From Sphingomonas taxi (GTDB lineage: Bacteria > Pseudomonadota > Alphaproteobacteria > Sphingomonadales > Sphingomonadaceae), in NCBI GenBank assembly GCA_003243195.1, contig QFQI01000003.1:194074-258073 (forward strand): a stretch of 64,000 nt of DNA, read 5' to 3'. The translations under genes were made by a program, and so were the position numbers. How positions within the stretch are numbered: position 1 is the first letter of the stretch; every line of letters begins with the position of its first letter. Below, one piece after another: positions 8,164 to 15,672 of this stretch. Under the pieces are notes generated by a model. That model was given only the letters and a program-made list of their open reading frames with translations. It ran no database searches and was not told the origin of the DNA.

Positions 8164-9459
8164 ATGATCAATGCCCTCGGGCTCCTCAAGCGGCGGCGTT
8201 TCCTGCCGCTGTTCACCACCCAGTTCCTCGGTGCCTTCAACGACAACCTGTTCAAGACCTCGATGGTGCTGTTCGCCACCTACGAGATTTTCGCCGACGA
8301 AACGCAGGAAAGCTTCTTCAATGCGCTGAGCGCGGCGCTGTTCATCCTGCCGTTCTTCATTCTGTCCGCGCTGTCGGGCCAGTTGGCGGACACGATGGAC
8401 AAGGCGCGCATCATCCGCATCGTGAAGACGGTGGAGATCGCGATCATGGCGGTCGGCGGCGCCGGGCTGATGCTGGCACGCACCGGCGCGGTCACGGTGC
8501 CGCTGGTGCTGATGCTCGCCGCGGTCACCGGCCTGGGGGTCCATTCCACCTTCTTCGGCCCGATCAAATATGCGATCCTGCCGCAGCATCTGGACGAGGA
8601 CGACGTGCTCGGCGGCACCGGGCTGGTGGAGGCGGGCACGTATCTGTCGATCCTGCTGGGCACGATCGTCGCCGGCTTCGTCTATCATTCGACCACATGG
8701 GTCGCGGTGCTGACGATCACGGTGGCGGTGCTCGGCTGGGCCAGCGCGCGCGCGGTGCCGCCCGCCCCCCGGCTGGGGCCGAAGCTGACGATCGACTACA
8801 ATCCCTTTCGCGCGTCGTGGCGGCTGGTCGCGGGAACGATGCACATCCCGCGGCTGTTCATGGCGATCTGCGCGATCAGCTTCTTCTGGACGATCGGCTC
8901 GGTGCTCATCATCGTCTTCCCGCCGCTGGTGAAGAACGTGCTGACCGCCGATGCCAGCGTCGCCAGCCTGGTGCTGGCGGTATTCTCGGTCGGCGTGGCG
9001 ATCGGCTCGGTGGTCATCAACCTGATGCTCAAGGGGCGGATCTCGGCGTGCTTCGCGCCGGCGTCGGTGATCGCGATGGGGCTGGCGGTGCTCGCCTTCT
9101 GGTGGGTGGTCGGGCTGTGGACGCCCGCGCCGGCCGGGCGATTGTTCGACATGGCGGCATTCGTCGCGCAGCCGCACGCGCTGCTCGTGCTCGCCGCGCT
9201 GCTGGGCGTCGCGATCTTCGGGGGGATGTTCGTGGTGCCGCTCTACGCCTTCCTGACCACGACCGTGACCAAGGACCATACCGCGCGCACGGTGGCCGCC
9301 AACAACGTCGTCAATGCCGGGGCGATGACCTTCGGTTCGGTGGCGGTCGCCGGGATCACCGCGCTGGGCGTCACGCCGTCGCAACTGCTGCTGGTGGTGG
9401 TCGGCATGTGCGTGATCTCGGCGATGATCGCGCAGCGCCTGCACCGCGCCTGCGACTAG
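8164..9459 (+). CDS. MFS transporter, LplT-like
   Basis: This 431-residue protein has about 12 transmembrane segments. The start (LLKRRRFLPLFTTQFLGAFNDNLFKTSMV) and the internal STFFGPIKYAILPQHL segment are typical of the LplT/YebC-like lysophospholipid flippase group that is often fused to an acyltransferase and acyl-ACP synthetase. Here only the transporter domain is present. Lysophospholipid transport across the inner membrane is a reasonable guess from family resemblance. The start at 8164 was chosen because the upstream open frame is antisense to pgsA. Confidence 0.82.
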   Translation: MINALGLLKRRRFLPLFTTQFLGAFNDNLFKTSMVLFATYEIFADETQESFFNALSAALFILPFFILSALSGQLADTMDKARIIRIVKTVEIAIMAVGGAGLMLARTGAVTVPLVLMLAAVTGLGVHSTFFGPIKYAILPQHLDEDDVLGGTGLVEAGTYLSILLGTIVAGFVYHSTTWVAVLTITVAVLGWASARAVPPAPRLGPKLTIDYNPFRASWRLVAGTMHIPRLFMAICAISFFWTIGSVLIIVFPPLVKNVLTADASVASLVLAVFSVGVAIGSVVINLMLKGRISACFAPASVIAMGLAVLAFWWVVGLWTPAPAGRLFDMAAFVAQPHALLVLAALLGVAIFGGMFVVPLYAFLTTTVTKDHTARTVAANNVVNAGAMTFGSVAVAGITALGVTPSQLLLVVVGMCVISAMIAQRLHRACD

Positions 9460-9486
9460 AGGCGCACGGACATCAGGTCAGCGGCG

Positions 9487-9660
9487 TCAGATCAGCAGCG
9501 TCGAGAAGCAGGTGAAGAACGCCGCGAAGCTCAACAGGAACAGCCGCACATCGAACGCGCCGCCGCGTTGCGCCGCCATGCGCGGCGGCGGCGGCAACGT
9601 GCGGCGGAAGGGATGGCGGGCACCTTCGTTGGTGAGGACGAGTCGACGATCCATGGCCAT
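9487..9660 (-). CDS. Small single-pass membrane protein (57 aa), hypothetical
   Basis: This reading frame begins MAMDRRLVLTNEGARHPFRR, continues through a proline/arginine-rich stretch and ends in a hydrophobic segment (VRLFLLSFAAFFTCFSTLLI) directly before TGA. The arginine-rich N-terminal half followed by a C-terminal transmembrane helix predicts a tail-anchored protein with a cytoplasmic basic domain. A second ATG at 9654 would give 55 residues. It fills the otherwise empty interval between two plus-strand genes. No family is recognised; the support is the coherent hydrophobic tail ending exactly at the stop. Confidence 0.55.
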   Translation of the reverse strand: MAMDRRLVLTNEGARHPFRRTLPPPPRMAAQRGGAFDVRLFLLSFAAFFTCFSTLLI

Positions 9661-9744
9661 ATCTTAACGCGAAGTTTACCTTTCCGGCTACCGCACGATG
9701 CGAAGCCCGGGCGTCCTGCGCCGGGACATCACAGGAGGGATCAT

Positions 9745-10269
9745 ATGCCGCTCTACGCCTTCAAGGGGCAGCGCCCCACCCGCCATCCCGGCGCATGGGT
9801 CGCGCCCAGCGCCGATGTGATCGGCGACGTGGTGCTGGGCGAGGACGTCGGCGTGTGGTTCGGCGCGGTGATCCGCGGCGACAACACGACGATCGTGATC
9901 GGCGCGCGCAGCAACGTGCAGGAGGGCGCGCTGCTCCATTCCGATCCGGGCGCGCCGCTCACGGTCGGCGAGGATGCGACGATCGGCCACCACGCCGTCC
10001 TGCACGGCTGCACGATCGGGCAGCGCGTGCTGATCGGCATGGGGGCGATCGTGCTGAACCGGGCGGTAATCGGCGACGATTGCATCGTCGGCGCGGGCGC
10101 ATTGGTGACGGAGGGCAAGACCTTCCCGCCCCGCAGCCTGATCGTCGGCAGCCCGGCGCGGGTGGTGCGCGAACTGGACGATGCGGCGGTGGCGGCGCTG
10201 AAGCTGTCGGCGGCGCATTATGTGGCGAACGCGCGCGCCGCGGCGCAGGGGCTGGAGCGGATCGAGTAA
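9745..10269 (+). CDS. Gamma-carbonic anhydrase family protein
   Basis: This 174-residue left-handed beta-helix protein belongs to the gamma-class carbonic anhydrase-like (YrdA/PaaY) family. Metal-binding histidines are seen in LLHSDPG and in TIGHHAVLHGCTIG. The RGDNTTIVIGARSNVQEG segment holds the conserved Arg and Gln. It may hydrate CO2 or bind acyl-CoA, as many members have no measured activity. An ACAGGAGGG ribosome binding site precedes ATG 9745. It is followed by a nitronate monooxygenase gene 72 bp downstream. Confidence 0.9.
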   Translation: MPLYAFKGQRPTRHPGAWVAPSADVIGDVVLGEDVGVWFGAVIRGDNTTIVIGARSNVQEGALLHSDPGAPLTVGEDATIGHHAVLHGCTIGQRVLIGMGAIVLNRAVIGDDCIVGAGALVTEGKTFPPRSLIVGSPARVVRELDDAAVAALKLSAAHYVANARAAAQGLERIE

Positions 10270-10341
10270 CCGCCCGGCGTCACGAGGGTGACGTTGCGTC
10301 AATCTTGCCACCCTCCCCGCCGCCGCACATACACTGCGTCC

Positions 10342-11298
10342 ATGTCCATTCCCCCGCTCCTGTCGCGCCTGCGCCTGCCGGTCATCGGCTCGCCGCTGTT
10401 CATCATCTCCAACCCCGATCTGGTGATCGCGCAGTGCAAGGCGGGGATCGTCGGATCGTTCCCGGCGCTCAACGCGCGGCCCGCGACGCTGCTCGACGAA
10501 TGGCTGCACCGCATCACCGAGGAGCTGGCCGCGCATGATCGCGCCCACCCGGACGCCCCCGCCGCGCCGTTCGCGGTCAACCAGATCGTCCACAAGTCCA
10601 ACGACCGGCTGGAGGCCGACCTGGCAACCTGCGCGAAATGGAAGGTGCCGATCACCATCACCTCGCTGGGCGCGCGCGAGGAACTGAACCAGGCGGTGCA
10701 CGGCTGGGGCGGCATCACGCTGCACGACGTCATCGACGATCGCTTCGCGCGCAAGGCGATCGAAAAGGGCGCCGACGGGATGATCGCGGTCGCCGCCGGC
10801 GCAGGCGGGCACGCCGGCCGCCTGTCGCCCTTCGCGCTGGTGCAGGAAATCCGCCAGTGGTTCGACGGGCCGCTGGCGCTGTCGGGCGCGATCGCCAGCG
10901 GCGCGGCGGTGCTGGCCGCACAGGCGATGGGCGCGGATTTCGCCTATATCGGCTCGGCCTTCATCGCCACGCAGGAGGCGCATGCCGACCCGCGCTACAA
11001 GCAGGCGATCATCGACGGCCGCGCGGCCGACATCGTCTATTCCGACCTGTTCACCGGCGTGCACGGCAATTACCTGCGCGCGTCGATCGTGGCGGCCGGG
11101 CTGGACCCCGACGCGCTGCCGCAGGGCGACCTCAAGACGATGAGCTTCGCGTCTGGCGGCGCGGCCAAGGCGTGGCGCGACATCTGGGGATCGGGCCAGG
11201 GGATCGGCGTGATCGACACGGTGGAACCCGCCGCCGCACGCGTCGAGCGGCTGGCGCGCGAATATCATGCCGCGCGCGAACGGCTGCTGGCTCTGTAG
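10342..11298 (+). CDS. Nitronate monooxygenase (NPD family, FMN)
   Basis: This 318-residue TIM-barrel flavoenzyme belongs to the 2-nitropropane dioxygenase/nitronate monooxygenase family, which oxidises alkyl nitronates such as propionate-3-nitronate. The start LPVIGSPLFIISNPDLVIAQ and the central AAGAGGHAGRLSPFAL (catalytic His region, about residues 150-165) are diagnostic. FMN-binding glycines follow in SGAIASGAAVLAAQAMGAD. A second, distinct member of the family lies at 58894-59970. Start 10342 was chosen because the barrel begins immediately after it. Confidence 0.9.
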   Translation: MSIPPLLSRLRLPVIGSPLFIISNPDLVIAQCKAGIVGSFPALNARPATLLDEWLHRITEELAAHDRAHPDAPAAPFAVNQIVHKSNDRLEADLATCAKWKVPITITSLGAREELNQAVHGWGGITLHDVIDDRFARKAIEKGADGMIAVAAGAGGHAGRLSPFALVQEIRQWFDGPLALSGAIASGAAVLAAQAMGADFAYIGSAFIATQEAHADPRYKQAIIDGRAADIVYSDLFTGVHGNYLRASIVAAGLDPDALPQGDLKTMSFASGGAAKAWRDIWGSGQGIGVIDTVEPAAARVERLAREYHAARERLLAL

Positions 11299-11454
11299 GT
11301 GACGGCATCGCCGCGCCTCCCGTCAGGGGTTCGCGGTGGAAGGCGGCACCATGGCGCGCGCCGGCACCGCTTTCGAATGTCGCCTTGTCACGAATGCCGG
11401 ACGGGCTGTCAAAGTCCGTTTGAAAACTGACGGAAGAGCGAGTTTTGCAGGCGA

Positions 11455-11527
11455 TGCCGGCCCGCTCCGCCTCCCGGCCACCCACAGCGTATCCTTGATG
11501 GGGGGCCGGGAGGGGAGCGGGCCGGCA
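11455..11527. repeat. Long perfect-armed intergenic hairpin (CCGCTCC element, copy A)
   Basis: Outer arms at 11455-11468 and 11514-11527 (TGCCGGCCCGCTCC and its complement) and inner arms at 11470-11479 and 11504-11513 (CCTCCCGGCC and its complement) form a 24-bp stem with a single bulge and a 24-base loop. It lies in the 245-bp space between the convergent nitronate monooxygenase and rcdA genes. Related stems are present at 42427-42490 and 54991-55074. Confidence 0.75.
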
Positions 11528-11543
11528 CCGCGAAAACAGCCGC

Positions 11544-12005
11544 TCAGAAGGCGGTGGCGAGCCGCTCCAGCATCGAGCGCGCGGGGCTGGTCGTTGGCGC
11601 GCCGCTCGCCTGCGCGGTGTCCATCAGCGCCACGCGCCGGTGCAGGTCGATGCTGCCCTCGATCAGCGCGCGCGCCTGTGGCGGGAACGAGCGCAGCGCC
11701 GCCGCTTCCGTGGCGGGCGCCTCGCCCAGCCGTCGGGCCGGCTCCATCGCCTGCGCCGCGCTCAACTCGCCGGCCGCGACCGCGCGCTGCGTCAGCAGCC
11801 AGGCGATGACGTGCATCAGCCGCGTCGTCACCTTCAGCGATTCGCAACTGAACGACACCCGCTCCATCGGCGGCAGCGCCTCGCGCTCGGCACGCCCGCC
11901 CTCATCGAAGTAATGCCGCGCCTCGTCGGCCAGCAGCATCGCCTCCGTGTAGAAGGAATCGATCAGCCGGCGTTGCAGTCGCGGGTCGTGGGCGATGTCG
12001 GCCAT
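11544..12005 (-). CDS. rcdA: RcdA-like protease adaptor (DUF1465)
   Basis: This 153-residue all-helical protein has the DUF1465 pattern (LIDSFYTEAMLLADEARHYFDE, MERVSFSCESLKVTTRLMHVIAWLLTQRAV). In Caulobacter the family member RcdA is a ClpXP adaptor needed for CtrA degradation at the G1-S transition. The same role is inferred here by homology. It is followed on the same strand by nothing for 245 bp and preceded by a YdcH gene. The longer open frame upstream of 12005 has no protein-like composition, so ATG 12005 was used. Confidence 0.82.
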   Translation of the reverse strand: MADIAHDPRLQRRLIDSFYTEAMLLADEARHYFDEGGRAEREALPPMERVSFSCESLKVTTRLMHVIAWLLTQRAVAAGELSAAQAMEPARRLGEAPATEAAALRSFPPQARALIEGSIDLHRRVALMDTAQASGAPTTSPARSMLERLATAF

Positions 12006-12107
12006 GATGCGCTTTGTGCCATGGCGCGCGCGGCCGCGCCAAGCACGTTCATCATCTTTGCGGCCGCGATCCGTGCCGGAATGCGCCACCTCGCGCGCCA
12101 TTTGCGC

Positions 12108-12314
12108 TCAGGCGATGATGTCCGGGATCAGTTGATCCTCCAGCACCGCGATCTCGTCGCGCAGCCGCAGCTTGCGCTTCTTCAGCCGCATCAACTGCAA
12201 CTGATCGGCCTCCCCGCCGCCCAGCGCGACGATCGCGGCGTCGAGCTCGCGATGCTCGATGCGCAACATGTTCAACCGCGCCGCGATGTCCGGGTCGTCG
12301 CTCATGTCGTCCAT
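12108..12314 (-). CDS. YdcH family protein (DUF465), copy 1
   Basis: This 68-residue protein is almost entirely a helical hairpin: LRIEHRELDAAI, then a short turn, then LQLMRLKKRKLRLRDEIAVLEDQL. The second segment, with the KKRKLRLRDEI motif, is the DUF465/YdcH signature. Function is unknown. It is divergent from a second YdcH gene 180 bp away and lies upstream of rcdA on the same strand. Confidence 0.85.
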   Translation of the reverse strand: MDDMSDDPDIAARLNMLRIEHRELDAAIVALGGGEADQLQLMRLKKRKLRLRDEIAVLEDQLIPDIIA

Positions 12315-12493
12315 CGCCTGCGCCCCATAGCCGATTCGCGGCTTGCATAGCGCAGCCGGGGCACGGCCGTTGATCCCTTTTCACATGTCGTCGCATGATA
12401 GCCGCGGATTATCGACCGCAAGCAAATGATACGCGACTTATCCGCGTTTCCGTGGTTGTTTCAGTCCCCCTCTCAACCACGAAGGAGACTGCC

Positions 12494-12652
12494 ATGCAGA
12501 CCGCGCACATCTCGGCCCTGGAGGCCAAGCATGCGACGCTCGACCAGCGCATCACCGCCGAGTCGCAGCGTCCCATGCCCGATACGGTGGTGATCGCGGA
12601 ACTGAAGAAGCAGAAACTCAGGTTGAAGGAGGAGATCGTCTCCTCCCACTAG
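12494..12652 (+). CDS. YdcH family protein (DUF465), copy 2
   Basis: This 52-residue paralogue has the same helical-hairpin plan: HISALEAKHATLDQRITAE and VVIAELKKQKLRLKEEI. A GAAGGAGACT ribosome binding site precedes ATG 12494. It ends just before a strong intrinsic terminator (12660-12692), so it is a short monocistronic unit, a profile seen for highly expressed small proteins. No function is assigned. Confidence 0.85.
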   Translation: MQTAHISALEAKHATLDQRITAESQRPMPDTVVIAELKKQKLRLKEEIVSSH

Positions 12653-12659
12653 GATCATC

Positions 12660-12692
12660 GGCCCGGCGACCAGGATGTCGCCGGGCCTTTTT
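12660..12692 (+). terminator. Intrinsic terminator after the small YdcH gene
   Basis: GGCCCGGCGAC (12660-12670) and GTCGCCGGGCC (12677-12687) form an 11-bp perfect stem with a 6-base loop, followed by TTTTT (12688-12692). It begins 7 bases after the YdcH stop. Confidence 0.9.
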
Positions 12693-13125
12693 ACGCGTGG
12701 CAGCCGACCAGCCCGGCCAGCGGCACCACCAGGATGTCCTGCCCCGGCCGATCGAGGCGCAGCGTGGCGCTGGGCACCGCCGCCCCGTCGGTCAAATTCT
12801 GGCGCGGCTCGATCGTCATCTGCACGGTCGCCATCAGGTCGCCGCCACGAAACACCGTTTCCGCGTTGAAGCCCAGCGATGCGACCCCGGTCGCGCCGGT
12901 GCGCGGGTAGTCCGTGACCTTGCCGTCGATCATCAGCCGCAGCGTCGCGGTATCGGCGGTAACGGTCGCGGCCAGCACCCGCGTCGCGCCGGTGGAGAAC
13001 AGATAGGCGGCGCATCCGCGCGACGGCAGCGTCTGTTGCGGCAGCGGCCCGATCGGCAGCCCGTCGATCGAGGCGGCGGGGGGCGCGGCCTGCGCCGCGG
13101 CCAGCAGAAGCGCGATCGTCATCAT
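12691..13125 (-). CDS. Exported hypothetical protein
   Basis: This 144-residue protein has a short hydrophobic leader (MMTIALLLAAAQAAPP) and mostly beta-prone sequence with two cysteines (RGCAAY about residue 38 and GCHA at the C-terminus) that could form a disulfide in the periplasm. No family is recognised. Its ATG lies within the last codons of the prepilin peptidase gene (4-base overlap at 13122-13125), so it is translationally coupled to it. That suggests, without proof, a role at the cell envelope. Confidence 0.7.
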   Translation of the reverse strand: MMTIALLLAAAQAAPPAASIDGLPIGPLPQQTLPSRGCAAYLFSTGATRVLAATVTADTATLRLMIDGKVTDYPRTGATGVASLGFNAETVFRGGDLMATVQMTIEPRQNLTDGAAVPSATLRLDRPGQDILVVPLAGLVGCHA

Positions 13126-13874
13126 GCGCCGCTCCCTACCATGACCAGCCACGCCGGATAAGCCGCGATCGCCAGCAAGGTGCCGAGCGGCAGCGCATCG
13201 TCCGCCACCATCGCCCGCCCGCGCGCCTGCTGGAACAGCACCCAGCCCAGCCCGACCAGCCCGGCGGTCAGCAGCACCGCCGGCAGCATCCGCCAGCCGA
13301 GCCACACGCCGATCGCCCCGAACAACTTGGGGTCGCCCCCGCCCAGCCCCTCGCGCCCGCGCCAGCGGCGATAGCCGGCCGCGACCAGCCAGAGCAGCAC
13401 GAACCCGCCCGCCGCGCCGATCGCGCGATCACCCGGCGCCGGCGGCGACCAGAAGGCGCTCGCCACGCCCGTCAGCGCCAGCGCCGCCACCAGTGGATCG
13501 GGCAGCCAGAAGTCGCGCGCGTCCATGACCGCCAGCACCAGCAGCAGCCAGCCGAACATCGCCCCGGCCAGCGCGACCGGGCCGGCCGCGACCAGCGCCG
13601 TCGCGACGCCGATGGCCGCACACCCGGCCTCGATCGCGGGATGCAGCGGGTCGATCCGCGCGCCGCAGCGCAGGCAGCGCCCGCGCGCGATCGCCCAGCC
13701 GAGCAGCGGCACCAGCTCGTACGCGCGCAACGTCCGCCCGCATCCGTCGCACGCCGACCGCCCGCGCAGCACCGATCGCCCGCGCGGCCAGCGCACCGCG
13801 ACCGTCGCCAGGAAACTGCCGATGATCGCGCCCAGCGCGCCCAGCGCCAGCGCCCACAGCGCGGCGTCAGCCAC
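13122..13874 (-). CDS. Type IV prepilin peptidase / methyltransferase (A24)
   Basis: This 250-residue polytopic enzyme cleaves and N-methylates type IV prepilins or type II pseudopilins. The cytoplasmic zinc-binding loop has CDGCG and CLRCG (about residues 42-70). The two catalytic aspartates are in VMDARDFWLPD and GGGDPKLFGAIG, the second a clear GxGD motif. About seven to eight transmembrane helices are present. It is full-length with both activities. No pilin or gsp gene is nearby; the neighbours are a small membrane protein upstream (8-base overlap) and the exported protein downstream (4-base overlap). Confidence 0.93.
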   Translation of the reverse strand: MADAALWALALGALGAIIGSFLATVAVRWPRGRSVLRGRSACDGCGRTLRAYELVPLLGWAIARGRCLRCGARIDPLHPAIEAGCAAIGVATALVAAGPVALAGAMFGWLLLVLAVMDARDFWLPDPLVAALALTGVASAFWSPPAPGDRAIGAAGGFVLLWLVAAGYRRWRGREGLGGGDPKLFGAIGVWLGWRMLPAVLLTAGLVGLGWVLFQQARGRAMVADDALPLGTLLAIAAYPAWLVMVGSGA

Positions 13875-14115
13875 GCTTGCGGATCAGGTAGCGGTACACG
13901 CCGAAACCGTTGATCCCCAGCAGCACGACGTTCTGGACGCCCAGCGGCTCGTCGCCGGACAGCCACGCGCCGGTGATCCACGCGATCGAGGAGGTGACGA
14001 AGATCACCATCCCCCAGCCGGTCACGCGGCGGCCATTGTCCAGCGACACCATGAAGGCCGCCGCGATGCCGCTGATCGCCGCATACCATTTCAACGCTTC
14101 GACCAGGCTTTGCAC
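13867..14115 (-). CDS. Small membrane protein, hypothetical
   Basis: The protein is 82 residues from the GTG at 14115 (an upstream GTG at 14154 would give 95). It has three hydrophobic stretches: WYAAISGIAAAFMVSL, MVIFVTSSIAWITGAWL and VQNVVLLGINGFGVYRYL. The last, with VQNVVLL.IN..GVYR, resembles small sphingomonad inner-membrane proteins of unknown function. It overlaps the prepilin peptidase gene by 8 bases and is probably the first gene of that operon. Confidence 0.7.
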   Translation of the reverse strand: MQSLVEALKWYAAISGIAAAFMVSLDNGRRVTGWGMVIFVTSSIAWITGAWLSGDEPLGVQNVVLLGINGFGVYRYLIRKRG

Positions 14116-14193
14116 GCCATCACGCCTAGCCGTTTGTATCGGACCGCGCGACACCCTAGATGGCGACGGAGATCAAGAGAGGAATTGCGGACC

Positions 14194-15381
14194 ATGGCCA
14201 CCGATCCCGTCGTCATCCTGTCCTATGCGCGCACGCCGATGGGCTCCATGCAGGGCAGCCTGTCCGCGATGAGCGCCAGCGAACTGGGCGCGGTCGCGGT
14301 GAAGGCCGCGGTGGAGCGCGCCGGCGTCGATGCGGCGACGATCGAGCGCATCTACATGGGCAACGTCCTGTCGGCGGGCGTCGGCCAGGCGCCGGCGCGG
14401 CAGGCGGCGATTCGCGCCGGGCTGGGCGAGCATATCGAGGCGACGACGCTCAACAAGGTCTGCGGATCGGGCATGCAGGCCGCGATCCTGGGCGCGGATG
14501 CGCTCGCCGCCGGCTCGATCGACCTGCTGATCGCGGGCGGCATGGAGAGCATGACCAACGCCCCCTATCTGTCCAAGGCGCATCGCGGCGGCGCGCGCAT
14601 CGGGCATGACCGGCTGTTCGACCATATGTTCCTCGACGGGCTGGAGGACGCCTATGAACCCGGCAAGGCGATGGGCATCTTCGCCGAGGAGACCGCGCAG
14701 GAATATCAGTTCACGCGCAAGGCGCAGGACGATTTCGCGATCACCTCGCTGGAACGCGCGCAGGCCGCGCAGAAGTCCGGCGCGTTCGATCGCGAGATCG
14801 TGAGCGTCGAGGTGGCGGGCCGCAAGGGCACCACCACGGTCAGCATCGACGAACAGCCCGGCAAGGGCGACGTCGCCAAGATCCCGACGCTGAAGGCCGC
14901 CTTCGCCAAGGAAGGCACGATCACCGCCGCCAACGCCTCCTCGATCTCGGACGGCGCCGCCGCGCTGGTGCTGACGCGCCTGTCGGTCGCGGAGAAGCTG
15001 GGCATCAAGCCGGTGGCGCGGATCGTGGCGCATGCCGGCCACGCGCATCGCCCCGCGCGCTTCACCACCGCGCCGGTGCCGGCGATGAAGAAGGTGCTGG
15101 AGCGCGCCGGCTGGGCGGTGGACGACGTCGACCTGTGGGAAGTGAACGAAGCGTTCGCGTGCGTCGCGATGGTGGCGATGCGCGAATTGTCGCTGGATCA
15201 CGCGAAGCTGAACGTCAACGGCGGCGCCTGCGCGCTGGGGCATCCGATCGGCGCGTCGGGCGCGCGCATCCTGACGACGCTGCTCGCCGCGCTGGAGAAC
15301 AACGGTCAGAAGCGCGGCGTCGGCTCGCTGTGCATCGGCGGCGGCGAGGCCGTGGCGATGGCGGTCGAACTGATGAACTGA
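14194..15381 (+). CDS. Acetyl-CoA C-acetyltransferase (thiolase)
   Basis: This 395-residue thiolase condenses two acetyl-CoA to acetoacetyl-CoA or cleaves 3-ketoacyl-CoA. The acyl-enzyme cysteine is in NKVCGSGMQA (about residue 90). The catalytic His and second Cys are in NVNGGACALGHPIGASGARI and CIGGGE near the C-terminus, and NEAF is also present. Length and motifs are complete. An AGAGAGG ribosome binding site precedes ATG 14194. It probably serves acyl-CoA metabolism, or polyhydroxybutyrate precursor supply, although no phb genes are adjacent. Confidence 0.93.
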   Translation: MATDPVVILSYARTPMGSMQGSLSAMSASELGAVAVKAAVERAGVDAATIERIYMGNVLSAGVGQAPARQAAIRAGLGEHIEATTLNKVCGSGMQAAILGADALAAGSIDLLIAGGMESMTNAPYLSKAHRGGARIGHDRLFDHMFLDGLEDAYEPGKAMGIFAEETAQEYQFTRKAQDDFAITSLERAQAAQKSGAFDREIVSVEVAGRKGTTTVSIDEQPGKGDVAKIPTLKAAFAKEGTITAANASSISDGAAALVLTRLSVAEKLGIKPVARIVAHAGHAHRPARFTTAPVPAMKKVLERAGWAVDDVDLWEVNEAFACVAMVAMRELSLDHAKLNVNGGACALGHPIGASGARILTTLLAALENNGQKRGVGSLCIGGGEAVAMAVELMN

Positions 15382-15415
15382 GCGGCTGTCCGCGCGCGCG
15401 CCGGACGCGCGTTTC

Positions 15416-15497
15416 GCGGTGCCGCCCCACTCCCTCGCTCCGCGCGCGCCGTCGGTATTCACGATGGCGGGCGCGGCGGGGAGACGGGCGGCACCGC
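15416..15497. repeat. Intergenic inverted repeat (possible relative of the CCGCTCC element, copy B)
   Basis: GCGGTGCCGCCC at 15416-15427 and its exact complement at 15486-15497 enclose a GC-rich segment. It lies in the 290-bp gap between thiolase and the antiporter; nothing else is evident in that gap. The CCACTCCC next to the left arm resembles the CCGCTCC core of copies A, C and D only loosely. Confidence 0.5.
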
Positions 15498-15672
15498 CGC
15501 GACATTCGCCTTCGACTCCGCATAAATGCACCGTCACCGCGGATCGCGGGCGGCGAACCCGCGTCCGGCCCGCACCGCGACGTGACCGGCCGACACAAGA
15601 AAACACGTCGGCACGGTTGCGCCGCCGCCCGCTTCGCGCGATCCCCGCCCGAACAGCCAGGGGAAGCGCGCA

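Noticed and set aside
11336..11809. A possible small plus-strand protein beginning near the copy A hairpin
   Set aside because: It runs into the antisense strand of rcdA, has no ribosome binding site and its middle is the hairpin itself.
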